A DNA stretch of 64,000 bases from NCBI GenBank assembly GCA_037355855.1, contig CM074760.1:4518501-4582500 (forward strand), given 5' to 3'. This document shows, piece after piece, positions 33,542 to 44,887 of this stretch; positions within the stretch are counted from its first letter, which is position 1; each line of letters opens with the position of its first letter. This DNA comes from Pseudo-nitzschia pungens. Its lineage: Eukaryota > Bacillariophyta > Bacillariophyceae > Bacillariales > Bacillariaceae. The notes beneath the pieces were generated by a model that saw nothing but the letters and a program-made list of their open reading frames with translations, was not told the origin of the DNA and searched no databases. The translations under genes and the position numbers were made by a program.

Positions 33542-34597
33542 GCAGATCGACTCGCCGATGACATCGCAGCCTTACTGGAGCTCACAGCATTTGACGAACC
33601 CCCCCGAATTCCAGTGAGGGCCTGCTCCAAAGATGCTTGTTACGTGGTTGGCGATGCGTCTGGATCAGGTTTTCGGTTCCTCATCCTGGGAAGCTTCTGA
33701 TCAACAGGTAAAAGCCGAGTATGGGGCTTGGACAGAGCGAGTTACAAAGGAGCGCTCATCCAACTTCAGGGAATCCGCCAACCTGGTCAACAGACTCAAG
33801 ACACAAATTCAGAAGGGAGAACTGGAAAGGGGATCCGAAGTGTTTGTTTTCACAGACAACTCGTGCGCAGAGAAAAATGATGTACAGAGGCTCATCGACC
33901 TCCAAATTGCTCCATCACCTCGTCCTTGATCTAAGGAAAATGGTCATGATAGGAGACATCATAGTCCACTTCATTTGGATCTCGGGGGAACGGATGATTT
34001 GGCAGGGAACAGACAGGTCTGTCTAGGGGAGACTTCTCAAGCGGAATTATGGCGGGAGAAGACTTCCTAAAGTTCCTTCCGTTACATGAGGATGCAACTG
34101 AAAGACACCCCCCTCTACAAAGAAGCCTACTCGACTGGTGCCCCAAGTCCGGGGATTCGACCTGGAAACTCATGTCGGTGGAGGACTGGTTCCACAAGGT
34201 GTTCACAAATCCCAAAGGCGCTTGGATTTGGTGCCCGCCGCCCATCATAGCTCGCGTTGCAGTGGAGCAAATGTGTGAAGTAAAGCATGTCTTCCCGGAG
34301 ACCAAGCACTTGTTTGTTTGCCCTGCTATCATGACAGGAGTATGGCGCAAACAACTTATGAAAATTGCTGATGCTCATCTAATCATACCACAGGGTTCAA
34401 AAATTTGGCCCTCTGACATGTACGAACCTCTCACATTGTCTTTACTTTGCCCACCCCTAAGCAGGAAGCTGTGGAAGGTGGGGAGGACCACACGAGTGGA
34501 GAAGTGGGAACATTCAATGCGTCTCGTGTCAGTTAATGATCCCAAAGCTTTCAGGGATCATATGCGGAAATTTTGGCTCTCGAAGCAATGGCACTAG
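33542..34597 (+). pseudogene. RNase H and downstream region of the DIRS-like element
   Basis: Protein-like segments in alternating frames: YVVGDASGSGFRF (RNase H first Asp), SSNFRESANLVNRL, VFVFTDNSCAE (second acidic site), VHFIWISGERMIWQGTD (last acidic site), then a long open stretch 34049-34597 with DWCPKSGDSTW, WIWCPPPIIARVAVEQ and FVCPAIMTGVWRKQL. The order RNase H then this Trp/Pro-rich segment is typical of the RT ORF end in DIRS-like elements of algae. At least three frame changes are seen, so no functional enzyme is made. Confidence 0.75.
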
Positions 34598-34599
34598 TG

Positions 34600-36002
34600 T
34601 CTGCAAAAATGCCTGGCATGGAGCTTGCTATCAACAGTCACCCCAGGATCCCTTCCCGGTTCTTTCTCCTACGGACTTGGATGATGCTCTCGTCGACGAA
34701 CGATTTCTAGACCAGGAAGACCCTGGAAGATTCAAGGAAGCCCGCGACGGGGATCATCTTATTACCCCCTTCCAATGCGACGACTGCCACTTCTCTAATC
34801 TGACGCAAAGAACCCCAGACCCAACATCGCCGCAAGATCAACTCCTTCAAATTTGCATACGGAGAGCAATTTTAGATGCTTTCTGGAGCCGAGAAAGGTC
34901 CACGGTGAACGCCAATCTGGGGGAAGCCACTCGCTACCTCGAAACCCTCCAGATCCTTGGAATAGAACGAGTCGGTTTCCCGAGCAAAGGCCCCTGGCCC
35001 AATCGGGACACTGTGGGGGATGGCGGTAGCATGCGCCATGTTGATGCGCTCCTAAGACAAAGGGAGAAACAGTAAGCACGTACAATTTGAAACGGTTCGT
35101 CGTCTTAGGGCCATGTACAGCAACTGTGGTACACACCTGCCCTGGGGGGAGTCGGCCCTTCGTTTATTGGAAGCGAGGGCTTAAACGGCACAGTCTCCAA
35201 TGCATGCACCAACCAGGTGTGGTTCAAGAAGTTCATTCAAGGCTGTCACAGGAGAATGGGAGACGTGTGGATCCCAGACCAAGCGATAACCCGAGAGATG
35301 GTCAACGCGGGTCTCAATCTACTGGAAATCCGCTGGGAAGAGACCGGAAACGATCCTGTTGGAAAGATGCGGTGCGCGCTCACAGGCTGCCTCATCACTG
35401 CCGGATTCTTTGCTGCTCTGCGTGGTGAGGAACTCAATCGAATCGACCTAGGAGGAATGAGGAAATACTGGAAGGAAGGAATTGAGGCACAAGGAACCAA
35501 GCGCCATGTTCCTCTTGTTCTAGCAGGAACTTTTAAGAAAGAAGTTGGAATCAAGTTTCACATACAACCCCTCGCCTGCGCCACAAAATCGGGCCGGAAC
35601 CTAGCAGTCTGGTTCAAAAGAACTATGGATCTCTTCTATGAAGAAGGGATAAAGAGCGGACCTCTATTTTGAAACGAGAACAAGTCCAGAAGAGCCACAG
35701 TAGCTGAGATGGATTACCTTCTACACGATCTCCTAAAGGATATCCAGAAGATCTCCCCAAGTTTGTTTGCAAAGGAAACCAGAATAGAAGATGTCTTTAG
35801 TACTTACAGGTCTCTCAGAAGGGGAGCCACGACAGAGGCTCAGAACGCGGGGATTCCTAAGGAAGTTATCGAAGCAAACAACTGGTGGAGAAAATACGCG
35901 CGCAAAAACGGGATCACTCAGGGGATGGGGATGATGGATCGATACACTGATGCCAAAGCCTCTGTCCCTACACTCGTGCGCTTCTCCTACAATCTAGCAT
36001 GA
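34600..36002 (+). pseudogene. Tyrosine recombinase of the DIRS-like element
   Basis: The N-terminal part is read in one frame to 35075 (DHLITPFQCDDCHFSN, ILDAFWSRERSTVNANL), stops, and is followed by several frame changes near 35080-35215. The catalytic half is open at 35217-35672 with FFAALRGEELNRID (first Arg region) and KRHVPLVL, stops at TGA 35670-35672, and continues 35709-36002 with FSTYRSLRRGATTEAQNAGI (second Arg region), ANNWWRKYARKNG and MMDRYTDAK, where the Tyr would be the nucleophile. This arrangement is that of the tyrosine recombinases that integrate DIRS-type cDNA. Stops and shifts make it inactive. Confidence 0.82.
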
Positions 36003-36940
36003 CTGGAATCCTTCGAGGATCCGGGAGACATGCTCCGAGTTTCATGGGGTGCTCGGTAAACATTACCCTCTGAAGAGACACAGGGTCGCTCCACTATCAA
36101 CAAAGACCCCTGAGAGTTTGCTCTGCTCCTCGGAGACTGGTTCGATGCCACTACCTGACGCTGTGACATCCAGTCTAACTGGCTGGGAGACAAGTGAAGC
36201 TCATGAGGAGATGCCGTAGGGGGGTTTTCAGAATAGCCTGAGTCATTCAAAACTGATTCAGTCTACTAGGTCTTGTCTCCCTTCCTTTGATGGGGAAATT
36301 GGAATTGTCAGTTTGGAGGGAGGACATGGACAGTTGGCTACTATCCATATCCTCCAGGTGAATCTGGAATGCAAAAGACTCCGTGAAACCACAGGGTGTT
36401 CTCTGCGTGAGATGGTCTTACAGACCGGCCCTGTTCCTACTGCTAGTGATGCCAGTGGAACCAACCAAAGAAAGAGGTTGAGGCTTAACTTGCAGGTTAA
36501 TTAACCCATGTAAGCCTCGGGAGAACGAGAGAGTTTGCATGCTCTCGGAGATCGGGTTTATGCCCTGAAAACATAAACTTAGGTGAGGGAATGACCGCTA
36601 TAAATATAAGGGTCATTCCTCATTTATGCCCCCAATCGAAACAAAGTGCAACTACGGTTGCACTTCCAGTATCTTCTCATAAATTTTAAGAACATCTTAT
36701 CTTTAAGTCATTTCTCGAGTTGGATGAGCACGTTAACCATATGGAACACGTGTAACCCATGTGATCAATCAATCGATCGAATCATGGATGCATCAAAATT
36801 TTATTTTTTTTCAAAAATAATTGGTGCTCGGAACGCGGTGCTCGGAATGCAGATACGGTAAACCTTACGACAATTGAAGTCGAAGGGAACCCAGGAAGGG
36901 TAGTATTACGGGGATGAATTCTGTACACAAATCTGGTAAT
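36003..36940. other. Region after the DIRS-like element, no gene seen
   Basis: Roughly 940 bp. The first 550 bp are GC-richer and may be the untranslated end of the DIRS-like element. A small hairpin ATGACCGCTATAAATATAAGGGTCAT occurs near 36590. From 36650 the sequence is AT-rich. No ORF with protein features. Confidence 0.4.
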
Positions 36941-37252
36941 GATAATAATAATATACGTATTTAAATAACTTTAATCACCAAAGGTGATACTAAATTACTC
37001 AGTTTGTAACCAGACTTTAACGTCGCCTCCATCAGAGAGTCAGGACCCCAAGCGGTAGAACGACAAGAAGTTGTCAAACAAACCTTGAACATCAAGCAGG
37101 GAAAGGAACAAAACAAGGCCCACAAAATAGGGACTTGAGAGAAACTGAGATGGGAGGGAAGATAGTGGGAGAGGACCCAGTATCAAAAGGGATGGGACAT
37201 GATGAGAAGCAGGAAAAGCAGACAAAAACCAAAGTACAAAGTGGAATCAACC

Positions 37253-38526
37253 TTAAGATCCAGTAAGCCAGGCTTGGAGGAGAGCAGCCTCTCGTTGGTA
37301 TGGTTGCACCGGAGGGGCAGGTGCTGCATACTGCTTCCTGGCAAGGTGGATGGTTGCAAGCCACTGCCTCTTGGCAGTCAGGGTGTAACCTTGTAGGACT
37401 TGGAGAGGGGTTTGTAAAAGGGAGTGTGACTGGGGGAGTGCACCAGCTGCACCAATGACCAATTCAGAGGAGATGGAAGCATCAAGAGATTGGTGTTGGT
37501 CAGCATCAAGGGTAACCCCAGGACCATGGAGTCATTCATTCCTATAGGTCCAAAGATCCCAGGAGGTAAGAAAGAACTGATGGATGATAGCTGTAGCCCA
37601 ACGTTTGGGAGAGCGCTTGCTTCCAATGTGGGAGTAGTAGTCAGCCTGGATTTGATACCAGCAAGGAGACCACCTACCAAGAAGCCAGTTGTGCCAACCA
37701 ATAGTCCTCTGTGCCCTGACAGCCGAAGCTATTGCAGGGGGATAAGATGAAGGGTGGATACTCCTGCCCCTACAAACCCTATTCAGAAGATCCACAATGG
37801 CAGCAACTATGGATGGATCGGTCTGCTCAACCTCAAGCCTCTTCTGCAGGGGACCCGTGAAGGCAGACACACTGTGCGTGACAGCCCCAGGGTCCTTGCA
37901 GGAGAGCACATGAGAAACCTTCTCGTTGTCTGCATCACACAATGGGCACCTGGAGTGATCCTGATGCTGGTAGTGGAGTAGCTGGTTGCCAACACCAATG
38001 CAGCCAGAAGCAAACTTGACAAACCACCTTTGCATGCCAGGAGGGAGACACCTGAAGGCAGACTGATGGGCACACCAATGGATGGAACTCAAAACAGGTT
38101 GGGGAATGGGGATATCATGGTGGGTCTGCCAGTATTTAAGAAGAAGAGGACCAGAAATGGCAACATGCAAAGCCTGCTGATCAAACCGAGAGCACTTGCA
38201 ACCATTGAGCAAAAATGCCCAGTGCTCAAACACAAGTCTGGGATAGTGATAGGCAGAAGCTCTATGGACAGAGAGAAAAGCCTTGGCCATGCTGTCAACC
38301 TGATGATTGCGAAGTGCCCACCAATCAAGAAAGATTCCAGCTTAATGTCCCTGAACCCACTGAAAGTGCACAGAGATTGGCAGGGCAGAAATCATGTTTC
38401 TGATGACATAAACATAATCAAAAGACTTCTGGGAAATAACCAAAGGCCAAGATCCCTGAGCTTGTTTGAGAGCTGTGTCACCATCAAGGGCAATGTTGAT
38501 AGAGCCAGAAGCAATATCAAAGATAC
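37253..38526 (-). pseudogene. LINE ORF C-terminal part, duplicated copy
   Basis: The second tandem copy of the RNase H end plus Cys motif, then the true end of the ORF. The frame has TAA at 38342-38344 (a Gln codon, in WVQGHQ, in the other copy) and a stop at 37532-37534 after SWDLWTYRNE. It resumes to AALLQAWLTGS at 37253, including LTAKRQWLATIHLARKQY. The Cys motif CPLCDADNEKVSHVLSC is the zinc-knuckle-like motif found after the RT in many LINEs. Confidence 0.75.
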
Positions 38527-39295
38527 TCAGTTCTGGCCCTTCCGAACTCTGGTGAGAAGATCCACAATGGCAACAACCAATGATGGATCAGTTTGTTCAA
38601 CTTCAAGCCTCTTCTGTAGGGGTCCCTTGAAGGCAGACACACTGTGCCTGACAGCCCCAGGATCCTTGCAGGAGAGCACATGAGACACCTTCTCGTTGTC
38701 TGCATCACACAATGGGCATCGGGAGTGATCCTGATACTGGTAGTGAAGTAGTTGGTTGCCAACACCAATGCAGCCAGAAGCAAACTTGACAAACCACCGT
38801 TGCATGCCAGGAGGGAGACGCTTAAAGGCAGACAGATGGGCACACCAATGGATGGAACTCAAAACAGGTTGTGGAATGGGGATATCATGGTGGGTCTGCC
38901 AGTATTGAAGAAGAGGAGGACCAGAAATGGCAACATGCAAAGCATTCTGATCAAACCTTGAACATTTGCTTCCATTGAGAGAAAAAGCCCAAGGCTCAAA
39001 CACAAGTCTGGGATAGTGGTGGGCAGAGGCTTTATGGACAGAGAGAAAGGCCTTGGCCATGCCATCAACCTGATGATTGCGAAGGGCCCACCAATCAAGA
39101 AAGATTCCAGCTTGATGTCCCTGAACCCACTGAAAGTGCACAGAGATTGGCAGGGCAGAAATCATGTTTCTGATGACATAAACATAATCAAAAGACTTCT
39201 GGGAAATAACCAATGGCCATGATCCCTGAGCCTGTTTGAGAGCTGTGTCACCATCAAGGGCAATGGTGACAGAGCCAGAGATAATATCAAAAAGA
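37776..39295 (-). repeat. Tandem duplication inside the LINE (two units, 770-bp offset)
   Basis: Unit 1 (about 37776-38525) and unit 2 (about 38546-39295) are direct repeats with about 95 percent similarity by eye. Each unit runs, in coding sense, from FDI-SG in RNase H to VDLL-RVR after the Cys motif. For example, AGAAGATCCACAATGGCA occurs about 770 bp apart. Confidence 0.9.
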
Positions 39296-40404
39296 TTCAT
39301 GAGAGCAGTACAACAGGTGAGAACCCCAATGATGCCTGCCAGTTCGCTCCTGTAGGATGACTGATCCTCAGGGGATCCACTAACAAAATTACAGCCAGTG
39401 AGGAATAGCGAGGTAGTCTTGGTGGAGGTAGTGGGTGACAGGATGAAGGCAGAAGTTCCTCTGAGAAGATCCGGATCATACGAACCATCACAGACAGCAC
39501 TGGCAGTGCCACTCTGAATGGCATCAACAAGAGCCTGACAGCCAACCTGTGGTAGGGAATACTTGTGGAGAAGTACTCTTGGAGACTCACAGAGGGCATC
39601 AAATGCATCCTCAGTAGAAGCTGGAAGAGAATCAAATTGATTGTACTCCAGAGGATCCATGTCAGGAGGTTCAGAGACAAAGGCAGAGGAGCCAACCACT
39701 CAAACAACTTGGCCTCGGGTCACAAGAGAGACAAGTACATCGGCACAGGCTGGTTTATCAGAAAGGATTTCAGAAGTGAACCTGTATCTGCCCCTGCGTT
39801 GGGAGGTGCCCACAATCCAACCAGTAGAAGATTTGGAGAATATTATATTGGTAGATGGAGACAAAAACCAAGGCCAAAGAGAAGCTGTCTGGAGAGAGAG
39901 CCAATGCCCAAGGTGAAAAGAAGGAGCCAGGGCCCTGGATGCAGGGGGTGGACAGGGGGGAAGAAAACAGGTCTGAAGAGCCTTAGTCCATAGGCGCTGT
40001 GCTGCTGGAGGACAAGGTGGGGGACATCTAGGCCAGTCAAGATGATCTCGCAAGTGGTTGGAGGATGTCAACTGGAAGGCCATGGGAGAGAGTCTTCTCC
40101 CATCTGGAGTACAGATATCAGCAAGGGAAACAGCCTTGAGGGGCATCCGGATGAGATTCAAGAGGGACAAGTCAGCACCTCCGAAGCCAGCTTTGACAAA
40201 GACTTGCATGAGGTAGCAGTCATTGGAACGAAAAAGGGGAAGGTCTGGGAAGTCTTCAACCAAGCTCACAGGGTGAACAGAAAAGAACTTCCACACATGC
40301 TTATACCAGCAGGGAGTGGTGTATGAAGCAAAGGGATGGTAGGGTGTGATACCAAGATGAAGAGGGAACCCCAGTTCAAGCCTGAGAGCTTCAGCAGTTA
40401 GCCT
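38527..40404 (-). pseudogene. LINE ORF fragment: linker, RNase H and Cys motif
   Basis: The frame is readable from the truncation at 40404 (LTAEALRLELGFPLHLG) to a stop at 38527, with one TAG at about 39700-39702 inside. A linker precedes an RNase H domain: AVCDGSYDPDLL (first Asp), SSYRSELAGI (Glu), IALDGDTALKQ (second Asp) and LRNHQVDGMAKAF (last Asp). Then comes HHDIPIPQPVLSSIHWC and CPLCDADNEKVSHVLSC. It is a remnant and cannot mobilise itself. Confidence 0.8.
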
Positions 40405-40682
40405 TGTTACACTCTAAGGTAGAAATACGCGATAGGAGTATTTTAAAGAGGTATGATTAAAAAATTGTTATAAAATTGTGTTATGAAAGAGAATGGTTGA
40501 ATACTTTACGAGATGGGAATGATTCCTTGAGTATGGAATGAATGATCGGTGAGTCATCGGAATCTTTGTTTGAATTGTATGTGTATTCATGTACGTTGAA
40601 TATACAGTATATGTACACGAATATTTAATATTATATATATTCTTGTATATTGGAGCACATGCGGGATTCAATAATCATTTAG
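40405..40682 (-). repeat. Dispersed repeat, copy 2
   Basis: The inverted partner of 3136-3442. On the minus strand it runs CTAAATGATTATTGAATCCC to CCTTAGAGTGTAACA. With these limits it is flanked by a 5-bp duplication agcct (40400-40404 and 40683-40687). It sits exactly at the 5' break of the LINE. If the limits were TGATTATTG to GTAACA it would look like an LTR, but then no duplication is seen. Confidence 0.8.
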
Positions 40683-40687
40683 AGCCT

Positions 40688-41503
40688 CTCGTACGGTACC
40701 TACGTCAGCATGTAACATAGTTCCCCAATGATTAGGTGAAGTTTGCATGTGGTTCGATAGTATAGGTTCGCAGTTCGATAGTAGTACCAATGGAAGATAT
40801 ATGCTTGTTTGGAGAACCGGTTGAAGATGATATATGCCGTTTGAAATATTCCGAAAGATATATGGTATTGTAGATTGAAGTGGGATTGAAGAAGGTTCTT
40901 CGTGATACTGAAATCGAAGATTTTTTGTTTCTTGTTCTTGAGAAGGGTCGGAAAGAGATGGTACAAATAGAAAAAGAGTCGAAGAAAATTCTTTTCCTCC
41001 CCCAACTGTGATGTACCTCTCGGGTAGTGGAGCTGAGTTGAAAATCGATGGATTCGAAAGCGATTGCGCTTGTTGCTCTTGGTAGGCATAAAAACACCTC
41101 CTGTTGTAATTGGAGTTAATGTAGGTAGGTGAAAAGCCGGAGCGTTGGATATGTATTGTCGTTGTTGGTCCGCTGCGAGTCTATATTAACGCAGAGAGGG
41201 GACGCATTGTTAGTTTCGGTTTAAATCATGTAATTCATTCGCGATTGCTGGATACTTTGCCGGTCTTTATTTGGGTGTGTTTGCAGCAGTCGAGGAGAGA
41301 TCAAATTTCTGTAACTCCAGAGCACCTCTGTGGGTTTTGAATCTGGATTTCGTGGGATTGCTCCATTATTTTTTGGAGCTCCCTGTGGACTATTTGTTTG
41401 TCCGGACCAAGGTTAGCTTTGTTGCTGCTGTTGTACCCTTTATTTTGTGTTGCGTCTGTACCCTTTTATCGATATCGATATTGTCGATTCGATTCTTGGT
41501 GAT
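40688..41503. other. Spacer, no supported gene
   Basis: Minus-strand open frames at 40700-41097 are Ser/Thr/Phe-rich without a recognisable domain and are not called. The right part includes TTTATCGATATCGATATTG near 41465. Nothing else is seen. Confidence 0.4.
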
Positions 41504-42720
41504 TCATGGCGTTGTTAGCGTCTGTCCCCTTGCAAGTTGATCTGCGTCCAGATCGCTTTGCTTTTGTTTTTGTATTTGCCATTGAATCTGTTCATTGTTT
41601 TTATTTGGTTGATTGTTGTTGCCGTCACTGTGGATCGGTCTCGAGCGCATTGATTTAGTTCGAACATTTTGTTTGTTGCAACAGGGCTCATCTCTGTAGG
41701 TTCCTTCCCCTTCTGGGAGTTCTCCTCCATGCGTCTTCCCAGTCAGCAGTGCTGTACTGGCATTCAGGTCCAGTGGAGCTGAAGGCACGGTGCTGGATTT
41801 GTGATCCGTATAAATTATGGCTATGGTTGCCATGTAAGACTGCCGTCATAGTTTCTTTCAACGCGTCCTCCGTGTTCCATGCAATAGGATTCTATTGCTT
41901 GCCTGATATGGGCTTGGAAGGTTTCATTGGTAGTGGTGGAAGCAGCAGTGCTGCCATTTTCATTGCTAGGAGCCGAAGCAGTGCTGTTGTTTCTGCTATT
42001 GCTCTTATTTTTCTTGGAGTATTTATTCATGGGGCATTCAGACCAATGGTGGTCATGGCCTGCAATTCTGCAAGGGTTGTTGTACTTGCGCTTGCTGGTA
42101 TTAGTGTTGCTTTCTTCTTCTTCTTCTGCTTCTTCAGATTCAGCGTCGCTGTTATTGTTGGTTTCAGCGTCCGACGCGTTGTCGGCGTTTGCATCGTATG
42201 ACTGATTGCTCACGCTGTTCATATCAGAATTGTATGAGTTATTGATGGAGTTGCGTTTGCTCGATCGATCGAGGGAGCTCATATGATCCACTATAAATTG
42301 TACAGTGGTGTGCTGTCTGATTCCACTATGGATTCTGCAGTAGTCTTCAATCCATTCGTTTGGGAAGCTGTGGAGCAAGATTGTCATCTGTTGTAAGTGG
42401 TTTAGATCAGCTGCAAAGCCTTGTAGTTTTGCAGTGTATTTGAAGAGCTGTTCCATTTGGTCGGCATGGTCTTTGCATGATACGTTGCTTGGCTTCTTGC
42501 ATGATCCGGAGCTTTGGAGATAAGCGTGCATGATGTCTTTTGCATCTTTGGCGCTGCAGTATTCTTGCTTGATGAAGGCTGAGAAAGCTTGCTTGTATCC
42601 ATTCCTTGTAGCTGGATAATCGCGTTGGCTTCTTGTTAAGGCTCTCCACTTGGTTTGGGCATCGACGCAAAGGCATCGACCAAAGTATTTGATGTATTTG
42701 CGTCTGTTAACTGTTTTTCG
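41504..42720 (-). pseudogene. gag-like remnant of a copia-type retroelement
   Basis: The best open part is 41821-42531 (236 codons), and the same frame is protein-like upstream to about 42660 (RNGYKQAFSAFIKQEYCSAKDAKDI) without ATG. It contains MTILLHSFPNEWIEDYC and IVDHMSSLDRSSK, similar in pattern to copia-type gag, then Asn/Asp/Glu-rich disorder and NPCRIAGHDHHWSECPMNKYS, a Cys/His motif at a zinc-knuckle position. After the stop a frame shifted by one base is open to 41504 and could be the start of pol. No protease or RT follows, and no LTR was found. Called as a remnant. Confidence 0.6.
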
Positions 42721-43323
42721 CCCCCTGCTCGAAACGTTAGCACCCCACCTCCAAAGGTCTAAATTTGAGACCTATTGTTGAGCTTGTACTTCAAAATTTA
42801 TCGCGCACTCCCAATTTTATTTATAATGTACATCACGAAAAAAATGAGGGGCACGCCCTCAATTTATTCACCTCCCGTATGTAACATTTCACACTTTAAC
42901 CTCTAAATGTTATTGCTTCCACCTCAAAAAATAATATTGTTCATGGTCAAAAAATTGTTTACTCCGTCCTCCATAAATTTTGTGCTCTGCTCTCCTTACT
43001 TTTCATGCTACATTCCTACACAATTTCTTTTACGTCAGCTAAAGTTTACACCCCAGTCCCCTTCACTTTTCCAGTTAAATCCTCTCTATTTTTCGTCCTC
43101 AACCGCGCAATGTTTGTATCCATATGGCGCCAAAATTTGTAGCCTCGACCTCTAATATCAGTACACCACCACCACCGGGGCACATTGTGGTCTCACCTGT
43201 CAAAATATGTACCCCCCTGCATACAAATTGTGTGTACTACCTTACAAAACAAAATATATTTCACGCCAAATTATTATCGTGCTACTAATTATAAAATTAA
43301 ACCTACGGTATTAAAATTGTCCT
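42721..43323. other. Spacer with degenerate CTCAAAATTT-like repeats
   Basis: AT-rich, with recurring words such as CCTCAAAAAATAA, GCCAAAATTTGTAGCCTC, CCATAAATTTTGTGCTC and TCAAAATTTATCGC at irregular spacing. It may be an old tandem repeat. No gene. Confidence 0.4.
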
Positions 43324-43478
43324 CACTCTACATAGGATCGTCGTCACTCTACATAGGATTGTCGTCACTCTCAATAGGATCGTCGTCACTCTTCATAGGA
43401 TCGTCGTCACTCTACATAGGATCGTCGTCACTCTACATAGGATCGTCGTCACTCTACATAGGATCGTCGTCACTCCAC
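43324..43478. repeat. 21-bp minisatellite, about 7 units
   Basis: Tandem units of CACTCTACATAGGATCGTCG plus one base start at 43324, 43345, 43366, 43387, 43408, 43429 and 43450, then decay. The period is a multiple of three, which keeps a spurious plus-strand frame open. It lies just downstream of the stop codon of the gene ending at 43501. Confidence 0.95.
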
Positions 43479-44887
43479 TCACTCCACTCAGAAATGAATA
43501 TCACACTTCTGCCATCAACATTTGCCTTTTTCTAACACACATATCTGGATCGATAAACATCTTCCTTTTCTTCTGCATGACATTACTCTCAGCGTGTGGG
43601 ATCACATCCACATCTACTACTTCTCCCATTCTTCGGAACCGTTCTCTCATAACCATTTTGAACTCTACTCCCGTCTCCTTTTCATTTCGTAGCACCTTAA
43701 TTTCCTCACACACTTTGTTATACATATTGATTCCCTTTTGGGACCACCCTTGTTTACTACCGCTCCTAGCATCACAAAACTTTTTTTTCACTTCAGCAAG
43801 GTCCTCTCCGTTCTTTCTCTTTAAGTAGTTCACCCATCTGTTGTACTCGTTGTGAATAATAATTAGTGCAAAAGCCTCATCGCTGGCTGAATACATTTCA
43901 CTGATCAACTTTGCATCCTTTACTTTTTCAAACCCAACAACCGACGGTGTTATCGCTGCTAAGATGCGACATGCAAAGTAGTAGAAATCGTCCTCACTAT
44001 CGATACCTTTTCTCCTGTAATCAGGATGTAAGACCTTTGCTTCTGGATCGTCTGGATCATCTGTTTCTTTAAGCTCCAAGCTTCCTGGAAACAAATCTGG
44101 TATTTCCCATCCCTTCCTACGCGTTTTCTTTCTTTTCACATTGTCTGCAATCAAATCAAGTTCGATCTCTTTCATGTTAGACACAGCCACAATTTTAATT
44201 AGTACTGTAAGTTGGCATTTCTTGTAGTAACACTAACCTAACCAATGATTCCGAACCGACGTCTGCACACAATTTCTCAACTCTGTCACGTTCTTTTTGA
44301 TCAACGGAATGTTATAATCATAGAAATCGCACTTTTCAACGCCGTTAGGAAACGAAAGACACTCATCCTCCATCAGTCCTGTCAGCAATTTCTTGGCATA
44401 ATCGTCATCCGCGAATTTAACCCATTTAAACCATTCCGACCTCAGGTAGTCCTTCAACTTAGGTACCAAGACGTTCTTGTGATGCTTTCTAAGTGCCTTA
44501 TTAATATCCTTTTTTGTCTTATTTTGTATGTCAATTACCACACCTCCACATTGATCTCGCCTCTCCTTCTCAAGCTCTTTTACCCTTGCTTCGCTCTCCT
44601 TCAGTTGTTTCTCTCCTGCCGCCAACCTTTTCTCCGTCGCCTCCAGTCTCCTCTCCAAATTGACAATTATAGTGTCCTTATCTGCTGCCTTTGTAGCGTT
44701 GCTGAAATTGAAATTTGTCTGATTCCCTACAACCATGTTGTCCACCACATTGAGTACCATTCTTTGCTCATCTGGTGTCTTTCCTTTTTGTTTCGTAGTC
44801 TTTTGTCCAGCCTGTTGTCTGGACGGCATTCTTGTCTTTTTCGTCGCTCCATAAGTAGGCGTTGGTAGCTTCTTACCACTCCGATTA

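Larger units (their letters stand above)
28660..36002 (+). mobile_element. DIRS-like tyrosine-recombinase retrotransposon, decayed
   Basis: In plus-strand order: a gag-like ORF, a reverse transcriptase with YVDD, an RNase H-like and linker region, and a tyrosine recombinase. This is the content of DIRS-type retroelements, which integrate by a recombinase instead of a DDE integrase and therefore make no target duplication. All ORFs are broken by stops and shifts. I could not find the terminal repeats that DIRS elements should have, so the outer limits are only those of the coding remains. Confidence 0.85.
36941..40404 (-). mobile_element. 5'-truncated LINE with RNase H and C-terminal Cys motif
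   Basis: A minus-strand non-LTR retrotransposon. Its 3' end (low coordinates) carries two small hairpins and a short (ATT)n tail at about 36940-36952. Upstream lie a C-terminal domain with CPLCDADNEKVSHVLSC and an RNase H domain. Reverse transcriptase and endonuclease are absent, because the coding sequence ends where the dispersed repeat at 40405 begins. No target duplication was found. An internal tandem duplication of about 770 bp repeats part of RNase H and the Cys motif. Confidence 0.85.

Noticed and set aside
40700..41097. Minus-strand frames of 121 and 129 residues
   Set aside because: Two overlapping frames of similar length, low complexity and no domain pattern; neither is convincing.
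43185..43535. 116-residue plus-strand frame with SSLYIGS repeats
   Set aside because: It is a product of the 21-bp minisatellite and has no unique protein part.
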